Source: Rhizobium sp. TH135
GTDB lineage: Bacteria; Pseudomonadota; Alphaproteobacteria; Rhizobiales; Rhizobiaceae
Direction: 5' to 3'
DNA: 64,000 nucleotides
NCBI RefSeq assembly: GCF_002855515.1
Contig: NZ_PKRP01000004.1
Span: 427,917 to 491,916, forward strand
Shown one piece after another: positions 36,661 through 46,314 of this stretch; the stretch's first letter is position 1; the number at the start of each line of letters is the position of its first letter. The translations under genes were made by a program, and so were the position numbers. The notes below the pieces were generated by a model. The model had not been told where the DNA came from. It did not search any database and saw only the letters and a program-made list of their open reading frames with translations.

Positions 36661-38166
36661 ATGGTGTCGCAAAACGAGAACTCCGATCTGAAAAACCGTC
36701 TGCGCTTTCTGGGGCTTGATGACCGAGGCCGAGAAATCCTGCGTCGTCTGGGGCCTCTGATCCACAACAACATCGGCGATGCGCTCGCAATCTTCTACGA
36801 CAAGATCCGCAAGGTCCCCGAGACGGCTGCCTTCTTCCGCAACGATGATCACATGAAAAGCGCCAAGAAGCGCCAGGAAGAGCATTGGGGCATCGTCGGA
36901 ACGGCCGAATACAATGAAAGCTACGTCGAAGGTGTAACCAAGGTCGGCAAGGCTCATGCCCGCATCGGTCTCGAGCCGCGCTGGTATATCGGCGGCTACG
37001 CGCTCGTGCTGGAGCAGCTGGTGCATGCCGTCACCCGCGAGCGCTGGCCAAGCCGATTTGGCCGGCAGAAGTCGGAACGCCTGGCCGAGGAAATCTCGGT
37101 CGTGGTCAAGGCTGCCCTGCTCGATATGGACTATTCCATCTCGGTCTATCTCGCGATCCTCGCGGAACAGCGCCAGGCGGCAGAGGATGCCCGGATCAAG
37201 GCCGAACAGGAGCAGGCAACTGCGCTTGCGGCTCTCCGTGCAGTGCTCGCCAAGCTTTCCGCCGGCGATCTCGATGCCCGTCTGCCGGATGATTTGCCCG
37301 CCAATTTCGTGCAGATGGCAAGCGACTACAACGCCTCTGTCGAAGCGCTCCGCGCGACCATTGTCACCGTGCGTCACTCGGCTGACGAGATCTTCAAGTC
37401 GACGGCCGCCATCTCCGATGCCACCGACGATCTGGCCCAACGCACCGAACAGCAGGCTGCGGGTCTGGAGGAAAGCACGGCAGCCCTGCATGAGCTCACC
37501 CAGAACGTCACGCTGACGGCCGATGGTGCAAAGGAAGCCTCGGTGGTCGTCGGCGTCGCCCTCACCGAGGCGCGCGTTTCCGAAGAAGTCGTCTCCCGCG
37601 CCGTCGATGCCATGGGCGCGATCGAGAAGTCGTCCGACGAGATTTCCAAGATCATCGGCGTGATCGACGAGATCGCCTTCCAGACCAACCTCCTGGCACT
37701 CAACGCCGGGGTCGAGGCAGCCCGTGCGGGTGAAGCCGGCCGTGGTTTTGCTGTCGTCGCCCAGGAGGTCCGCGAACTCGCCCAGCGCTGCGCCAATGCT
37801 GCCCGCGAGATCAAGAACCTGATCTCCCAGAGCTCCACCCAGGTCGAGGCCGGGGTCGGCCTTGTCAACAATGCCGGCGACGCGCTCGGCAAGATCATCG
37901 TCCGCATCGGCGAGATCAACGATATCGTCGGCAAGATCGCGCTTGCCGCAGCCGACCAGTCCGGCGGCCTGCGGGAGGTCAACACTTCGGTGGCCTCGAT
38001 GGATCAGATCACCCAGCGCAATGCCGCCATGGTCGAGGAAAGTTCGGCCCAGACGGCGACTCTTCGCGAAGAAGCCGGTCGCCTGGTCCACGCCCTGCAG
38101 GGCTTCAAGACCTCTGGCAGCAGGTCGCAAAGTACGAGCCAGAACGCCTACCGCATGGCGGGTTGA
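36661..38166 (+). CDS. Globin-coupled methyl-accepting chemotaxis protein (HemAT-like), first copy
   Basis: This roughly 501-residue soluble chemoreceptor has no membrane helix. An N-terminal protoglobin-type sensor domain (about residues 10-170) contains [16 protein letters not shown], whose histidine (H99 from this start) is the expected proximal haem ligand. A HAMP-like linker (about 185-235) and a signalling domain with [22 protein letters not shown] follow. HemAT-type proteins sense oxygen and drive aerotaxis. A GTG three codons upstream is an alternative start. There is no NWEEF tail. A close paralogue follows 115 bp downstream. Confidence 0.9.
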   Translation: MVSQNENSDLKNRLRFLGLDDRGREILRRLGPLIHNNIGDALAIFYDKIRKVPETAAFFRNDDHMKSAKKRQEEHWGIVGTAEYNESYVEGVTKVGKAHARIGLEPRWYIGGYALVLEQLVHAVTRERWPSRFGRQKSERLAEEISVVVKAALLDMDYSISVYLAILAEQRQAAEDARIKAEQEQATALAALRAVLAKLSAGDLDARLPDDLPANFVQMASDYNASVEALRATIVTVRHSADEIFKSTAAISDATDDLAQRTEQQAAGLEESTAALHELTQNVTLTADGAKEASVVVGVALTEARVSEEVVSRAVDAMGAIEKSSDEISKIIGVIDEIAFQTNLLALNAGVEAARAGEAGRGFAVVAQEVRELAQRCANAAREIKNLISQSSTQVEAGVGLVNNAGDALGKIIVRIGEINDIVGKIALAAADQSGGLREVNTSVASMDQITQRNAAMVEESSAQTATLREEAGRLVHALQGFKTSGSRSQSTSQNAYRMAG

Positions 38167-38281
38167 TACCCGATCATGGCCACGCATGGCGGCATGATTT
38201 GTCGCCATGCGTTTAGGATCTGTTCAACAAACCGTGACAGTTCTACTTGATACCAATCAACCCGAGAGTCCGCATCGCATC

Positions 38282-39784
38282 ATGAGCATCAAAGCCCAGA
38301 ACGACCTGTCCGAACGCCTGGAGTTCCTCGAGATCGATCAGAAGACGCGCAGCACGCTGGCCGAGCTTCGCCCGTCGATCAAGGAGGTTCTGGGTGGTGC
38401 GCTCGATAAGTTCTACGCCAAGGTGACGAAGACCGGAAAGATCGCCGGCCATTTCCGCGACGGCGCCCATATGAACGGTGCAAAGAGTGCCCAGATTGGT
38501 CATTGGGACAAGGTCGCAGGTGGCAATTTCGACGAGAACTACGTCAAGGGCGTCACCGCCGTCGGCAAGGCCCATGCCCGCATCGGTCTCGAGCCGCGCT
38601 GGTATATCGGCGGTTATTCGATGCTGGTCGGCGAGCTCCTCTCTGGCGTCCTCGTCAAGCATTGGCCTTTCCCCTTTGGCAAGCAGCATGCGATTTCGCT
38701 GGGCGAGAAACTTCGGGCAGTCGTGAAGGCTGCCATGCTCGATATGGACTATTCGATTTCCGTCTATCTCGAAGAGCTGGAAAGCAAGCGCCAGGCCCTC
38801 GAAGAAGAGCGCGCCCGCTTTGCCGCCGACCAGGCGATTGCCATGGAGCATCTGCGTCGCGGTCTGGAAGCGCTGGCTCAGGGCGATTTCGAAGCCCGCA
38901 TGACGACGGACCTGCCTGACAATTTCAAGGAAATGGCCGGCCACTACAACGAAACGGTCGATCGTCTGAACACCTCCTTTGCCGCGATCCGCCGCGCTTC
39001 GGAAGGCATCCTGACCGGCACGGACGCGATCGCCCATGCCTCCGGTGAACTCGCCAGCCGCACCACGCGCCAGGCAAGCGGCGTGCAGGAGAGCTCGACC
39101 GCCCTTCAGCAGCTTTCCGTCAGTGTCAGCCAGACGGCCGCCAATGCCGAGCGCGCCTCTCAGGAGGTGCGCGACACGCAGCTTCAGGCAAAGACCTCGG
39201 GCACCGTCGTCTCCCAGGCTGTCTCCGCCATGGGCGCGATCGAAAAATCCTCTACCGAGATCTCCAAGATCATCGGCGTCATCGACGAGATCGCCTTCCA
39301 GACGAACCTTCTGGCCCTCAATGCAGGCGTCGAGGCCGCGCGTGCTGGCGATGCCGGCAAGGGCTTTGCCGTTGTCGCGCAAGAGGTCCGCCAGCTTGCC
39401 CAGCGCTCAGCCGATGCCGCCAAGGAAATCAAGCAGCTGATTTCCCAGAGCTCGACCCAGGTCAAGGAAGGCGTCAGCCTCGTCACCGGCACCGGCGAGG
39501 CGCTGAATGACATCATCACCCGCATCGACGCCATCGACACCTTCGTCTCGGATATCGCAGCCGCCGCCAAAGATCAGGCGATCGGCCTGAACGAGGTCAA
39601 CCAGTCCACCCGTAACATGGATCTGCTGACCCATGAGAACAGCGACATGGTTGAGCGCACCTCGGACGAGACGCGCCGTCTCAGGGCAGAGGTCGCCGGT
39701 CTCGTCGAGCAGCTGTCGCAGATCCGCACCCGTGCCGACGCCGCCCCGCAAACGCGCCGCATCATGGAACGTCGGGTCGCCTGA
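38282..39784 (+). CDS. Globin-coupled methyl-accepting chemotaxis protein (HemAT-like), second copy
   Basis: This 500-residue paralogue of the preceding gene has the same order: protoglobin domain with H98 in [20 protein letters not shown]-like linker, and signalling domain ending in a basic tail without NWEEF. ATG 38282 gives the same length as the first copy; the frame extends to 38207 without conserved sequence. The globin domains differ clearly outside the haem region, so the pair may have different affinities or partners. Oxygen or another gas is the likely ligand. Confidence 0.9.
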   Translation: MSIKAQNDLSERLEFLEIDQKTRSTLAELRPSIKEVLGGALDKFYAKVTKTGKIAGHFRDGAHMNGAKSAQIGHWDKVAGGNFDENYVKGVTAVGKAHARIGLEPRWYIGGYSMLVGELLSGVLVKHWPFPFGKQHAISLGEKLRAVVKAAMLDMDYSISVYLEELESKRQALEEERARFAADQAIAMEHLRRGLEALAQGDFEARMTTDLPDNFKEMAGHYNETVDRLNTSFAAIRRASEGILTGTDAIAHASGELASRTTRQASGVQESSTALQQLSVSVSQTAANAERASQEVRDTQLQAKTSGTVVSQAVSAMGAIEKSSTEISKIIGVIDEIAFQTNLLALNAGVEAARAGDAGKGFAVVAQEVRQLAQRSADAAKEIKQLISQSSTQVKEGVSLVTGTGEALNDIITRIDAIDTFVSDIAAAAKDQAIGLNEVNQSTRNMDLLTHENSDMVERTSDETRRLRAEVAGLVEQLSQIRTRADAAPQTRRIMERRVA

Positions 39785-39798
39785 TCCGGCTCAGAATC

Positions 39799-39830
39799 GG
39801 AGAAACGGAAGCGTTTTTTCCGTTTCCTCC
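39799..39830 (+). terminator. Hairpin between the second globin chemoreceptor and def
   Basis: GGAGAAACGGAA (39799-39810) pairs with TTCCGTTTCCTCC (39818-39830), with one bulged base, around a short T-rich loop. It lies 14 bp after the stop codon. The T run is in the loop rather than after the stem, so terminator activity is uncertain. Confidence 0.4.
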
Positions 39831-39857
39831 GCCGGGAAGTTGCGCTAAGGGGAGGCC

Positions 39858-40370
39858 ATGACCATCAAGCCTCTCATCATCCTGCCCGATCCCCTGCTGC
39901 GTCAGGTATCCGCGCCCATCGAGCGCGTCGATGCCGAGCTCGAGCAGTTCATCGATGACATGCTCGAAACCATGTACGAGGCCCCCGGCATCGGGCTGGC
40001 CGCGATCCAGGTCGGCGTGCCGCGCCGTCTTCTGGTGATTGACCTTGCCAAGGAAGGCGAGGAGCCCGCGCCGCTGGTCTTCATCAATCCGGAGATCCTG
40101 ACGAGCTCTGACGAGCGCTCGGTCTATGAAGAAGGCTGCCTCTCGATCCCGGACTATTACGCTGAGGTTGAACGCCCTGCCTCGATCACGGTCAAGTCGA
40201 TCGGCCGCGACGGCAAGGAGACAGTGACGGAGGCCGACGGCCTGCTTGCCACTTGCCTCCAGCACGAGATCGACCATTTGAACGGCGTGCTTTTCATCGA
40301 TCATATCTCCCGCCTGAAGCGCGAGATGGTGATCAAGAGGTTCACAAAGGCCGCCCGTCAGAAGATCTGA
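39858..40370 (+). CDS. def: Peptide deformylase
   Basis: Def removes the formyl group from nascent proteins. The 170-residue protein has all three family motifs: [10 protein letters not shown] (44-53), EEGCLSIP (metal ligand C94) and QHEIDH (H136, E137, H140). It is followed by fmt, which adds the formyl group to initiator tRNA, and truA, the usual rhizobial cluster. Confidence 0.97.
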   Translation: MTIKPLIILPDPLLRQVSAPIERVDAELEQFIDDMLETMYEAPGIGLAAIQVGVPRRLLVIDLAKEGEEPAPLVFINPEILTSSDERSVYEEGCLSIPDYYAEVERPASITVKSIGRDGKETVTEADGLLATCLQHEIDHLNGVLFIDHISRLKREMVIKRFTKAARQKI

Positions 40371-40409
40371 TCAAGGGCGTGATCAACCCCGCGCTTGAAG
40401 GCTGACAGA

Positions 40410-41354
40410 ATGGCACTTCGCATCATCTTCATGGGTACGCCGGATTTTTCGGTCGCGACCCTGAAAGCGCTGCATACGGCGGGCCACCAGATTGTCATGA
40501 CCTATTCGCAGCCGCCCCGTCCCGGTGGTCGCCGTGGCCTCGACCTGCAGAAATCCCCGGTCCATCTGGCGGCCGAAGACCTCGGCATCGAGGTCCGCCA
40601 TCCCCTGAACTTCCGTGATCCCACCGATCGGGAAGCCTTCGTCGCACTCCAGGCCGATGTCGCCGTCGTCGTCGCCTATGGCCTGCTGCTGCCCGAAGCG
40701 ATCCTGAACGGCACACGTCTTGGCGCCTATAACGGCCATGCCTCGCTCCTGCCGCGCTGGCGGGGGGCTGCCCCCATCCAGCGCGCCATCATGGCCGGCG
40801 ATGCCGAAACCGGCATGATGGTGATGAAGATGGACAAGGGCCTCGACACCGGCCCCGTCGCACTCACCCGCAAGGTGACGATCGGCCTCGATATGACCGC
40901 CGGCGAACTGCACGATGCCCTGAGCCTCGTCGGCGCCGAAGCCATGGTCGAGGCGATGGCGAAGCTCGAAGCCGGGACGCTCGAAACGGTCACACAGGCC
41001 GACGAGGGCGTGCTTTATGCGGCCAAGATCGACAAGGCCGAAACCCGCGTCGACTTCACTCGCCCGGCGACCGAGGTGCACAATCACATCCGCGGCCTTG
41101 CGCCTTTCCCCGGTGCTTGGACCGAGATGGACGTCAACGGCAAGCCTGAGCGCGTCAAGCTCCTCGCCTCAAGCCTCGCGGAAGGGCAGGGCGCAATCGC
41201 GGCCCCCGGCACAGCCCTCGACGATCACCTGACGATCGCCTGCGGCACGGGCGCCGTGAGCCTTGTCCGTCTGCAGAAGGCGGGCGGCAAGGCATTGAAC
41301 GCCGAGGATTTCCTGCGCGGCACGCCACTTTCCAAGGGCACGGTGATCGCCTGA
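40410..41354 (+). CDS. fmt: Methionyl-tRNA formyltransferase
   Basis: Fmt formylates Met-tRNA(fMet) with 10-formyl-tetrahydrofolate. The 314-residue protein has the folate/catalytic region [20 protein letters not shown] (about 108-127) and the C-terminal OB-like domain from about 210. ATG 40410 is chosen over a TTG five codons earlier. The stop overlaps the truA start by one base (TGATG). Confidence 0.96.
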   Translation: MALRIIFMGTPDFSVATLKALHTAGHQIVMTYSQPPRPGGRRGLDLQKSPVHLAAEDLGIEVRHPLNFRDPTDREAFVALQADVAVVVAYGLLLPEAILNGTRLGAYNGHASLLPRWRGAAPIQRAIMAGDAETGMMVMKMDKGLDTGPVALTRKVTIGLDMTAGELHDALSLVGAEAMVEAMAKLEAGTLETVTQADEGVLYAAKIDKAETRVDFTRPATEVHNHIRGLAPFPGAWTEMDVNGKPERVKLLASSLAEGQGAIAAPGTALDDHLTIACGTGAVSLVRLQKAGGKALNAEDFLRGTPLSKGTVIA

Positions 41355-42121
41355 TGCCCCGCTTTCGGATGACCGTCGAATATGATGGCTCGGCCTATGT
41401 CGGCTGGCAGCGCCAGGAAAACGGCCATTCGATCCAGGCGGCCCTCGAACAGGCGATCCTGTCACTCACCAGCGAGACCGTCGTCATCCGAGGTGCCGGC
41501 CGCACCGATTCCGGCGTCCACGCCATGGGCCAGGTGATCCATGCCGATCTCTCCCGCGCCTGGGTGCCACATAAGCTGCGCAATGCGCTGAACGCCCATC
41601 TGGCGATGGCGTCCGAACAGGTCGCCGTGCTCGATGTGCAGGCTGTGCCGGATGAATTCGACGCCCGCTTCTCGGCGCTCCGCCGCCATTATCTCTACCG
41701 CATCATCACCCGTCCGGCGCGTCTCGCGCTCGAGGACAAACGTGCCTGGTGGGTGCCGAAGCCGCTCGATCCCGAGGCCATGCACGAAGCTGCCCAGCAG
41801 CTCGTCGGTCACCACGACTTCACCACCTTCCGCTCCGCCCATTGTCAGGCGAAGAGCCCGGTGCGGACGCTCGATCGCCTGGATGTTACGCGCACCAGTG
41901 AACTGATCGAAATCCGCGCCACGGCCCAGAGTTTTCTGCACAATCAGATCCGCTCCTTTGCCGGTACGCTGAAGCTCGCGGGCGAGGGCAAGATGACACC
42001 TTCAGATGTCCGCGCAGCACTCGAGGCCCGCGACCGTGCGGCCTGCGGACCGGTGGCGCCGCCCGAGGGGCTGTTCTTCATGAGGGTGGATTATCCCGGC
42101 GATGAGCCGTTCACCGGCTGA
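41354..42121 (+). CDS. truA: tRNA pseudouridine synthase A
   Basis: TruA makes pseudouridines 38-40 in the anticodon stem. The 255-residue protein has the catalytic motif [11 protein letters not shown] with D52. It overlaps fmt by one base. A hairpin (CCGGCTGA at 42114-42121 with TCAGCCCGG at 42131-42139, one bulge, T-rich loop) spans its stop codon and that of the convergent membrane-protein gene, and may terminate both. Confidence 0.96.
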   Translation: MPRFRMTVEYDGSAYVGWQRQENGHSIQAALEQAILSLTSETVVIRGAGRTDSGVHAMGQVIHADLSRAWVPHKLRNALNAHLAMASEQVAVLDVQAVPDEFDARFSALRRHYLYRIITRPARLALEDKRAWWVPKPLDPEAMHEAAQQLVGHHDFTTFRSAHCQAKSPVRTLDRLDVTRTSELIEIRATAQSFLHNQIRSFAGTLKLAGEGKMTPSDVRAALEARDRAACGPVAPPEGLFFMRVDYPGDEPFTG

Positions 42122-42130
42122 GGTGTTTTT

Positions 42131-42727
42131 TCAGCCCGGATAAACGCCGAGATAGCGTTCCAGCACTTCCGCGATGATCATCGACGGCACGAGCAGCACC
42201 ATGATGATGGTCGAGACCATCAGCAACTGGTCGCCCACAATCATCCTGACGATGCGGAAAAGAGCAGCGATCAGCGTGATCATCAGCAAGAGCCACAGGA
42301 ACGCCACGACGCCGGCAAGCGCCGGCAAGAACATCATCAACAGCACGAGCAGGCCGTAGGAATAGGATACCGGCACGGCGAGCCAGTTGATCGCCACGAC
42401 CATCGATGCGTATTTCTCGCCGATCCCGACCATCCAGCAGAGAATGCCGAGCAATATCAGCGGGAAGAGCCAGTTGGACGCCTCGACCAGCGCCAGGCGG
42501 AAGAAGAACAGGCCGCCCGTCTCAGTACCCTCCGGCAGGCCCTGGAGATAGAGCAGGCGCCACCAGGCAAAAGAGATCAGGATCGCGGGCAGCGCCCAGA
42601 GGATCGCCCAGAAGGAGCGCATCGCGCCCCGGTCGGTCAGGTCGAGATAGGCAAAGCCTGAGGGATCCTGCTTGAACAGCAGCCAGAGGCCTTTGAGATA
42701 GAACTCGACCTCCTTAAGCGTCGGCAT
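42131..42727 (-). CDS. Integral membrane protein of unknown function, last gene of the dap operon
   Basis: This 198-residue protein has about five hydrophobic segments separated by short loops. No recognisable domain was found; the spacing loosely resembles Yip1-type membrane proteins, but I would not assign it. ATG 42727 (MPTLKEVEFYLKG...) overlaps the dapE 3' end by 14 bp, suggesting coupling. The frame continues upstream inside dapE, but that part reads as low-complexity serine/arginine sequence typical of a shadow frame. Confidence 0.65.
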   Translation of the reverse strand: MPTLKEVEFYLKGLWLLFKQDPSGFAYLDLTDRGAMRSFWAILWALPAILISFAWWRLLYLQGLPEGTETGGLFFFRLALVEASNWLFPLILLGILCWMVGIGEKYASMVVAINWLAVPVSYSYGLLVLLMMFLPALAGVVAFLWLLLMITLIAALFRIVRMIVGDQLLMVSTIIMVLLVPSMIIAEVLERYLGVYPG

Positions 42728-43907
42728 GGGCGAACCACTGCTCGATGAAGGTCTGGTAGATGACCGTGAGCATTTCCAGATCCGAGACAGCGACCCGCTC
42801 GTCGACCATGTGCATGGTCTGCCCCACGAGGCCGAATTCGACCACCGGGCAGTAATCCTTGATGAAGCGCGCATCCGACGTGCCGCCTGTTGTCGAGAGC
42901 TTCGGCGTCTTGCCGGTCACCGTCTCGATTGCCCCCGACAGCGAGGCGATCAGCGCATTGTTGCGCGTCAGGAAAACATGGCTTGGCCGTTCCGACCAGG
43001 TGATGTCGTAGCCGATCGCTGCACGATCCGGCCGAAGCTCGGGATCAACAGCGGCCGCATCGAGACGGCGAATGATCTCGGCCTTGACGCTATCGGCGGT
43101 CCAGACATCGTTGAAGCGGATGTTGAACTTGAAGCGCGCCGAAGCCGGAATGACATTCGTCGCCGCATTGCCGACATCGATGGTGGTGACTTCGAGGTTC
43201 GACGGCTGGAAGTTCTCCGTGCCGGTGTCGAAGGCCGGGAACATCAGGCTTTTTGCCAAGGACAGCGCGCCGCGCACCGGATTGTCGGCAAGATGCGGAT
43301 AGGCGGCGTGACCTTGCACGCCCTTGACCGTCACTGTGCCCGAAACCGAGCCGCGCCGGCCGATCTTGATCATGTCGCCGAGGCTATCGGGATTGGTCGG
43401 CTCGCCGACCAGGCAGGCATCCCAGCGCTCGCCGCGTTCCACCGCCCATTCGAGCAGCTTCACCGTGCCGTTTACCGCAGGGCCTTCTTCATCGCCGGTA
43501 ATCAGCAGCGAGACCGAACCCTTCGGCACCTTGCTGGCTTCGACCAGTCGCGCATAGGCGGCGATGAAGCAGGCGATCCCGCCCTTCATGTCGACCGCGC
43601 CACGGCCATAAAGCATGCCGTCTCTGATATCGCCGGAGAACGGGCCAGCGCTCCAGTCGGTCTCGGCACCCACGGGCACGACATCGCTATGGCCGGCAAA
43701 CATCAGATGCGGGCCATCCGTTCCGGCGCGCGCATAGAGGTTTTCGATATCGGGCGTGCCTTCGTCCTTCGCGATCATGCGATCGACGCGGAAACCGAGA
43801 GGCGAGAGCAGGTTTTCGAGCACACCAAGCGCACCGCCTTCGGCAGGCGTGACGGAAGGGCAGCGAATGAGGGCCTGGAGAACATCGACGGGATTGGTAG
43901 CGGTCAT
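42714..43907 (-). CDS. dapE: Succinyl-diaminopimelate desuccinylase
   Basis: DapE removes succinate from N-succinyl-LL-diaminopimelate in lysine and peptidoglycan synthesis. The 397-residue M20-family protein shows the dizinc ligands in FAGHSDVVP (about 67-75), GRGAVDMKGG (about 97-106) and GDEEGPA (about 131-137). A GTG two codons upstream is an alternative start. It lies in one operon with dapD and the DUF805 gene. Confidence 0.95.
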   Translation of the reverse strand: MTATNPVDVLQALIRCPSVTPAEGGALGVLENLLSPLGFRVDRMIAKDEGTPDIENLYARAGTDGPHLMFAGHSDVVPVGAETDWSAGPFSGDIRDGMLYGRGAVDMKGGIACFIAAYARLVEASKVPKGSVSLLITGDEEGPAVNGTVKLLEWAVERGERWDACLVGEPTNPDSLGDMIKIGRRGSVSGTVTVKGVQGHAAYPHLADNPVRGALSLAKSLMFPAFDTGTENFQPSNLEVTTIDVGNAATNVIPASARFKFNIRFNDVWTADSVKAEIIRRLDAAAVDPELRPDRAAIGYDITWSERPSHVFLTRNNALIASLSGAIETVTGKTPKLSTTGGTSDARFIKDYCPVVEFGLVGQTMHMVDERVAVSDLEMLTVIYQTFIEQWFAHADA

Positions 43908-44011
43908 GAACACTTTTACGGGATTGACCGAAGTCCGGTTCAGCCCGGCCGTCGGTGCCTTGAGAAGATGAGCCAGACTTAGCTGATCCGCCCGAACCTG
44001 TCACCCACCGC

Positions 44012-44386
44012 TCAGGACGAACGCATGTCCGATCCCGGCCCGTAACGGTTGTCGTCCTGGACCGGTGGCCAGACGCAGAGCACGAAGAAAAGGATCAGCG
44101 AAAAGGCAGGCAGTAGCAAGAGAACGGACGCCATGCCTGGCATGCCGATATCATGCAGCCGCTTCGTGCCGAGCATCAGCAGCGAGACGAGCGACAGGCT
44201 CGCAGTCGTCAGGAAAAGCGAAAACGAGCCGGGCGAAATGTCGTCCGATCCCGTCACGAACGCGATCACGGCCGCGTTCGCCATCATCCAGAACAGCGTG
44301 CCGAGGATGAAGACACGCCTGCCGATGCGCCCGTCCCATTGGAAGAGCGCCCAGCCGACCGATGTCTCCCGCCCCGGCAAGGCCAT
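44012..44386 (-). CDS. DUF805-family membrane protein
   Basis: This 124-residue inner-membrane protein has three or four hydrophobic segments, the family signature TKRLHDIGMPG near residues 73-83, and the terminal DNRYGPG. Function is unknown. It lies 6 bp after dapD and about 105 bp before dapE. Confidence 0.85.
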   Translation of the reverse strand: MALPGRETSVGWALFQWDGRIGRRVFILGTLFWMMANAAVIAFVTGSDDISPGSFSLFLTTASLSLVSLLMLGTKRLHDIGMPGMASVLLLLPAFSLILFFVLCVWPPVQDDNRYGPGSDMRSS

Positions 44387-44392
44387 GAGGGC

Positions 44393-45253
44393 TTAGTCGC
44401 GCAGCAGTTCGTTGATGCCCGTCTTCGAGCGGGTCTTTTCGTCGACGCGCTTGACGATGACGGCGCAGTAGAGATGCGGTGCCGGGAGACCGTTTGCCAT
44501 AACGGCATTGCCCGAGGGCATCGAGCCGGCAACGACGACGGAATAGGGCGGCACTTCGCCATACATCACTTCGCCGGTGGCGCGGTCGACGATCTTGGTC
44601 GACTTGCCAATGTAAACGCCCATGCCGAGCACCGAGCCTTCACGGATGATGCAGCCCTCGACGACTTCCGAACGCGCGCCGATGAAGCAGTTGTCTTCGA
44701 TGATCGTCGGGCCGGCCTGCAGCGGCTCCAGAACGCCGCCGATGCCGACACCGCCGGAGAGGTGCACGTTTGCGCCGATCTGGGCGCAGGAGCCGACGGT
44801 CGCCCAGGTGTCGACCATGGAGTTTTCACCGACATAGGCGCCGAGATTGACGAAGGACGGCATCAGAACGACGCCCTTGGAGATGTAGGCCGAGCGGCGG
44901 ACAACGGCATTGGGCACGGCGCGGAAGCCGGCCGAGCGGAACTGGTTTTCGCCCCAACCTTCGAACTTCGACGGAACCTTGTCCCACCAGGTCGAAGCGC
45001 CCGGGCCACCCTTGACGACTTCCATGTCGTTCAGGCGGAAGGAGAGGAGCACGGCCTTCTTCAGCCACTGATGCACGGTCCAGGTGCCGTCTTCGCCGCG
45101 CGCTGCGACGCGCACCTTGCCGCTGTCCAGGAAGTTGAGCGCCGTCTCGACGGCATCGCGGATCTCGCCCGTGGTGGTGGTCGAAACCGTATCGCGGTTG
45201 TCGAATGCCGCTTCGATAACGTGTTCGAGCTGGGTGAGATCGGAGGCGCTCAT
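44393..45253 (-). CDS. dapD: 2,3,4,5-tetrahydropyridine-2,6-dicarboxylate N-succinyltransferase
   Basis: DapD succinylates tetrahydrodipicolinate in lysine/diaminopimelate synthesis. The 286-residue protein has an N-terminal helical domain and a left-handed beta-helix of hexapeptide repeats (about residues 105-240), including [20 protein letters not shown]. It starts the dapD-DUF805-dapE operon and is divergent from the LOG-family gene. Confidence 0.96.
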   Translation of the reverse strand: MSASDLTQLEHVIEAAFDNRDTVSTTTTGEIRDAVETALNFLDSGKVRVAARGEDGTWTVHQWLKKAVLLSFRLNDMEVVKGGPGASTWWDKVPSKFEGWGENQFRSAGFRAVPNAVVRRSAYISKGVVLMPSFVNLGAYVGENSMVDTWATVGSCAQIGANVHLSGGVGIGGVLEPLQAGPTIIEDNCFIGARSEVVEGCIIREGSVLGMGVYIGKSTKIVDRATGEVMYGEVPPYSVVVAGSMPSGNAVMANGLPAPHLYCAVIVKRVDEKTRSKTGINELLRD

Positions 45254-45294
45254 CTGAATTCCTTAAACTTCGTTGTCTACCGTGGGGATGGAAA

Positions 45295-45309
45295 GATCAG
45301 GATCTGATC
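45295..45309. promoter_or_regulatory. Inverted repeat between divergent dapD and LOG-family gene
   Basis: GATCAG (45295-45300) and CTGATC (45304-45309) are perfect 6-bp arms separated by GAT. It lies in the 137-bp divergent promoter region. No regulator can be named. Confidence 0.25.
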
Positions 45310-45390
45310 GAAAATTCGCGCAAAGCTCTAGCGCATAAAGGGCTGGAAGAAAACAGCCGCAGTAGCTCTGCGTTTTGGAAAGGAAGAGGC

Positions 45391-46269
45391 ATGGCACGGT
45401 GGAAGAACGGCAAGCACAGGCGCAAGGACGGATCCTGGGATCCGCTGAAGGATAGCTCGACCGACAAGCAGACGGCGCAGGTCATTCCGCGCACCCCGCA
45501 GTCTGCGTCTTCGTCCTATACGCTCGCCTATGTTGACGATGAATTCCTCTGCCGCGAGGAGCTTCGACCCGTCCGTCTGCAGCTCGAACTCCTGAAAACG
45601 GAGATGATCCTCACCGAGCGCAGCATCAAGTCGACAGTGGTCATGTTCGGCGGTGCCCGCATCCCGCCCCCCGGCGAGGCGGCCTGGGCGGCGAAGAACG
45701 ATATCCAGAAGAAGAACCTCGAAAACGCCTCGATCTATTATGAAGAGGCCCGCAAGTTCGCGCAGCTCTGCTCGGCTCAGGCCAAGAAGATGGATTACCA
45801 CGAATATGTCGTGGTGACCGGCGGTGGGCCGGGTGTGATGGAAGCGGGCAATCGCGGTGCGTCAGAGGTCGGCGCCCCCTCGGTTGGCCTCAACATCGTC
45901 CTGCCGCACGAGCAGGCGCCGAACCCCTATGTCACGCCGGAGCTTAGCTTCAACTTCCACTACTTCGCCATCCGCAAGATGCATTTTCTGATGCGCGCCA
46001 AGGCGATCACCATCTTCCCCGGTGGTTTCGGCACGCTGGACGAACTCTTCGAGACCGTGACGCTGATCCAGACCAAGCGCATGGCGCCGATCCCGCTGAT
46101 CCTGTTCTCGCGCGCCTTCTGGGAGGACATTATCAATTTCGAGGCGCTGGCCGCCTTTGGCACCATCGCGCCCGAGGACCTCGATCTCTTCCAGTTTGCG
46201 GAGACTGCCGAAGAAGCCTGGAAGATCATCGCCGACTTCTACGACCTGAACGACGAAACGGCCCCGTGA
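45391..46269 (+). CDS. LOG-family (Rossmann-fold nucleotide-binding) protein
   Basis: This 292-residue protein of the lysine-decarboxylase-like/LOG family has GGGPGVMEAGNRGA (about 145-158) and the hallmark PGGFGTLDE (about 210-218). LOG enzymes release cytokinin bases from their ribotides; bacterial members often act as nucleotide 5'-monophosphate phosphoribohydrolases. True lysine decarboxylase activity is not expected. The basic N-terminal 40 residues are extra compared with short LOG proteins. A hairpin spans its stop codon. Confidence 0.83.
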   Translation: MARWKNGKHRRKDGSWDPLKDSSTDKQTAQVIPRTPQSASSSYTLAYVDDEFLCREELRPVRLQLELLKTEMILTERSIKSTVVMFGGARIPPPGEAAWAAKNDIQKKNLENASIYYEEARKFAQLCSAQAKKMDYHEYVVVTGGGPGVMEAGNRGASEVGAPSVGLNIVLPHEQAPNPYVTPELSFNFHYFAIRKMHFLMRAKAITIFPGGFGTLDELFETVTLIQTKRMAPIPLILFSRAFWEDIINFEALAAFGTIAPEDLDLFQFAETAEEAWKIIADFYDLNDETAP

Positions 46270-46314
46270 GGGGCCGCCCGCGTCTTCCAGTGGTGTGCTG
46301 ATCGTCCGATCAGC
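46259..46314. terminator. Paired hairpins between convergent LOG and EF-hand genes
   Basis: CGGCCCC/GGGGCCG (46259-46265 and 46270-46276) spans the LOG stop codon. GCTGATCG/CGATCAGC (46297-46304 and 46307-46314) spans the EF-hand stop codon. Both are perfect but lack T tracts. They plausibly insulate the convergent genes. Confidence 0.4.

Noticed and set aside
36661..39784. Frameshifted single gene instead of two globin receptors
   Set aside because: Each has its own start, complete sensor and signalling domain, and stop; they are tandem paralogues.
45391..46269. Lysine decarboxylase linked to the dap operon
   Set aside because: The PGGxGT signature indicates a LOG-type phosphoribohydrolase fold, and the gene is divergent from dapD.
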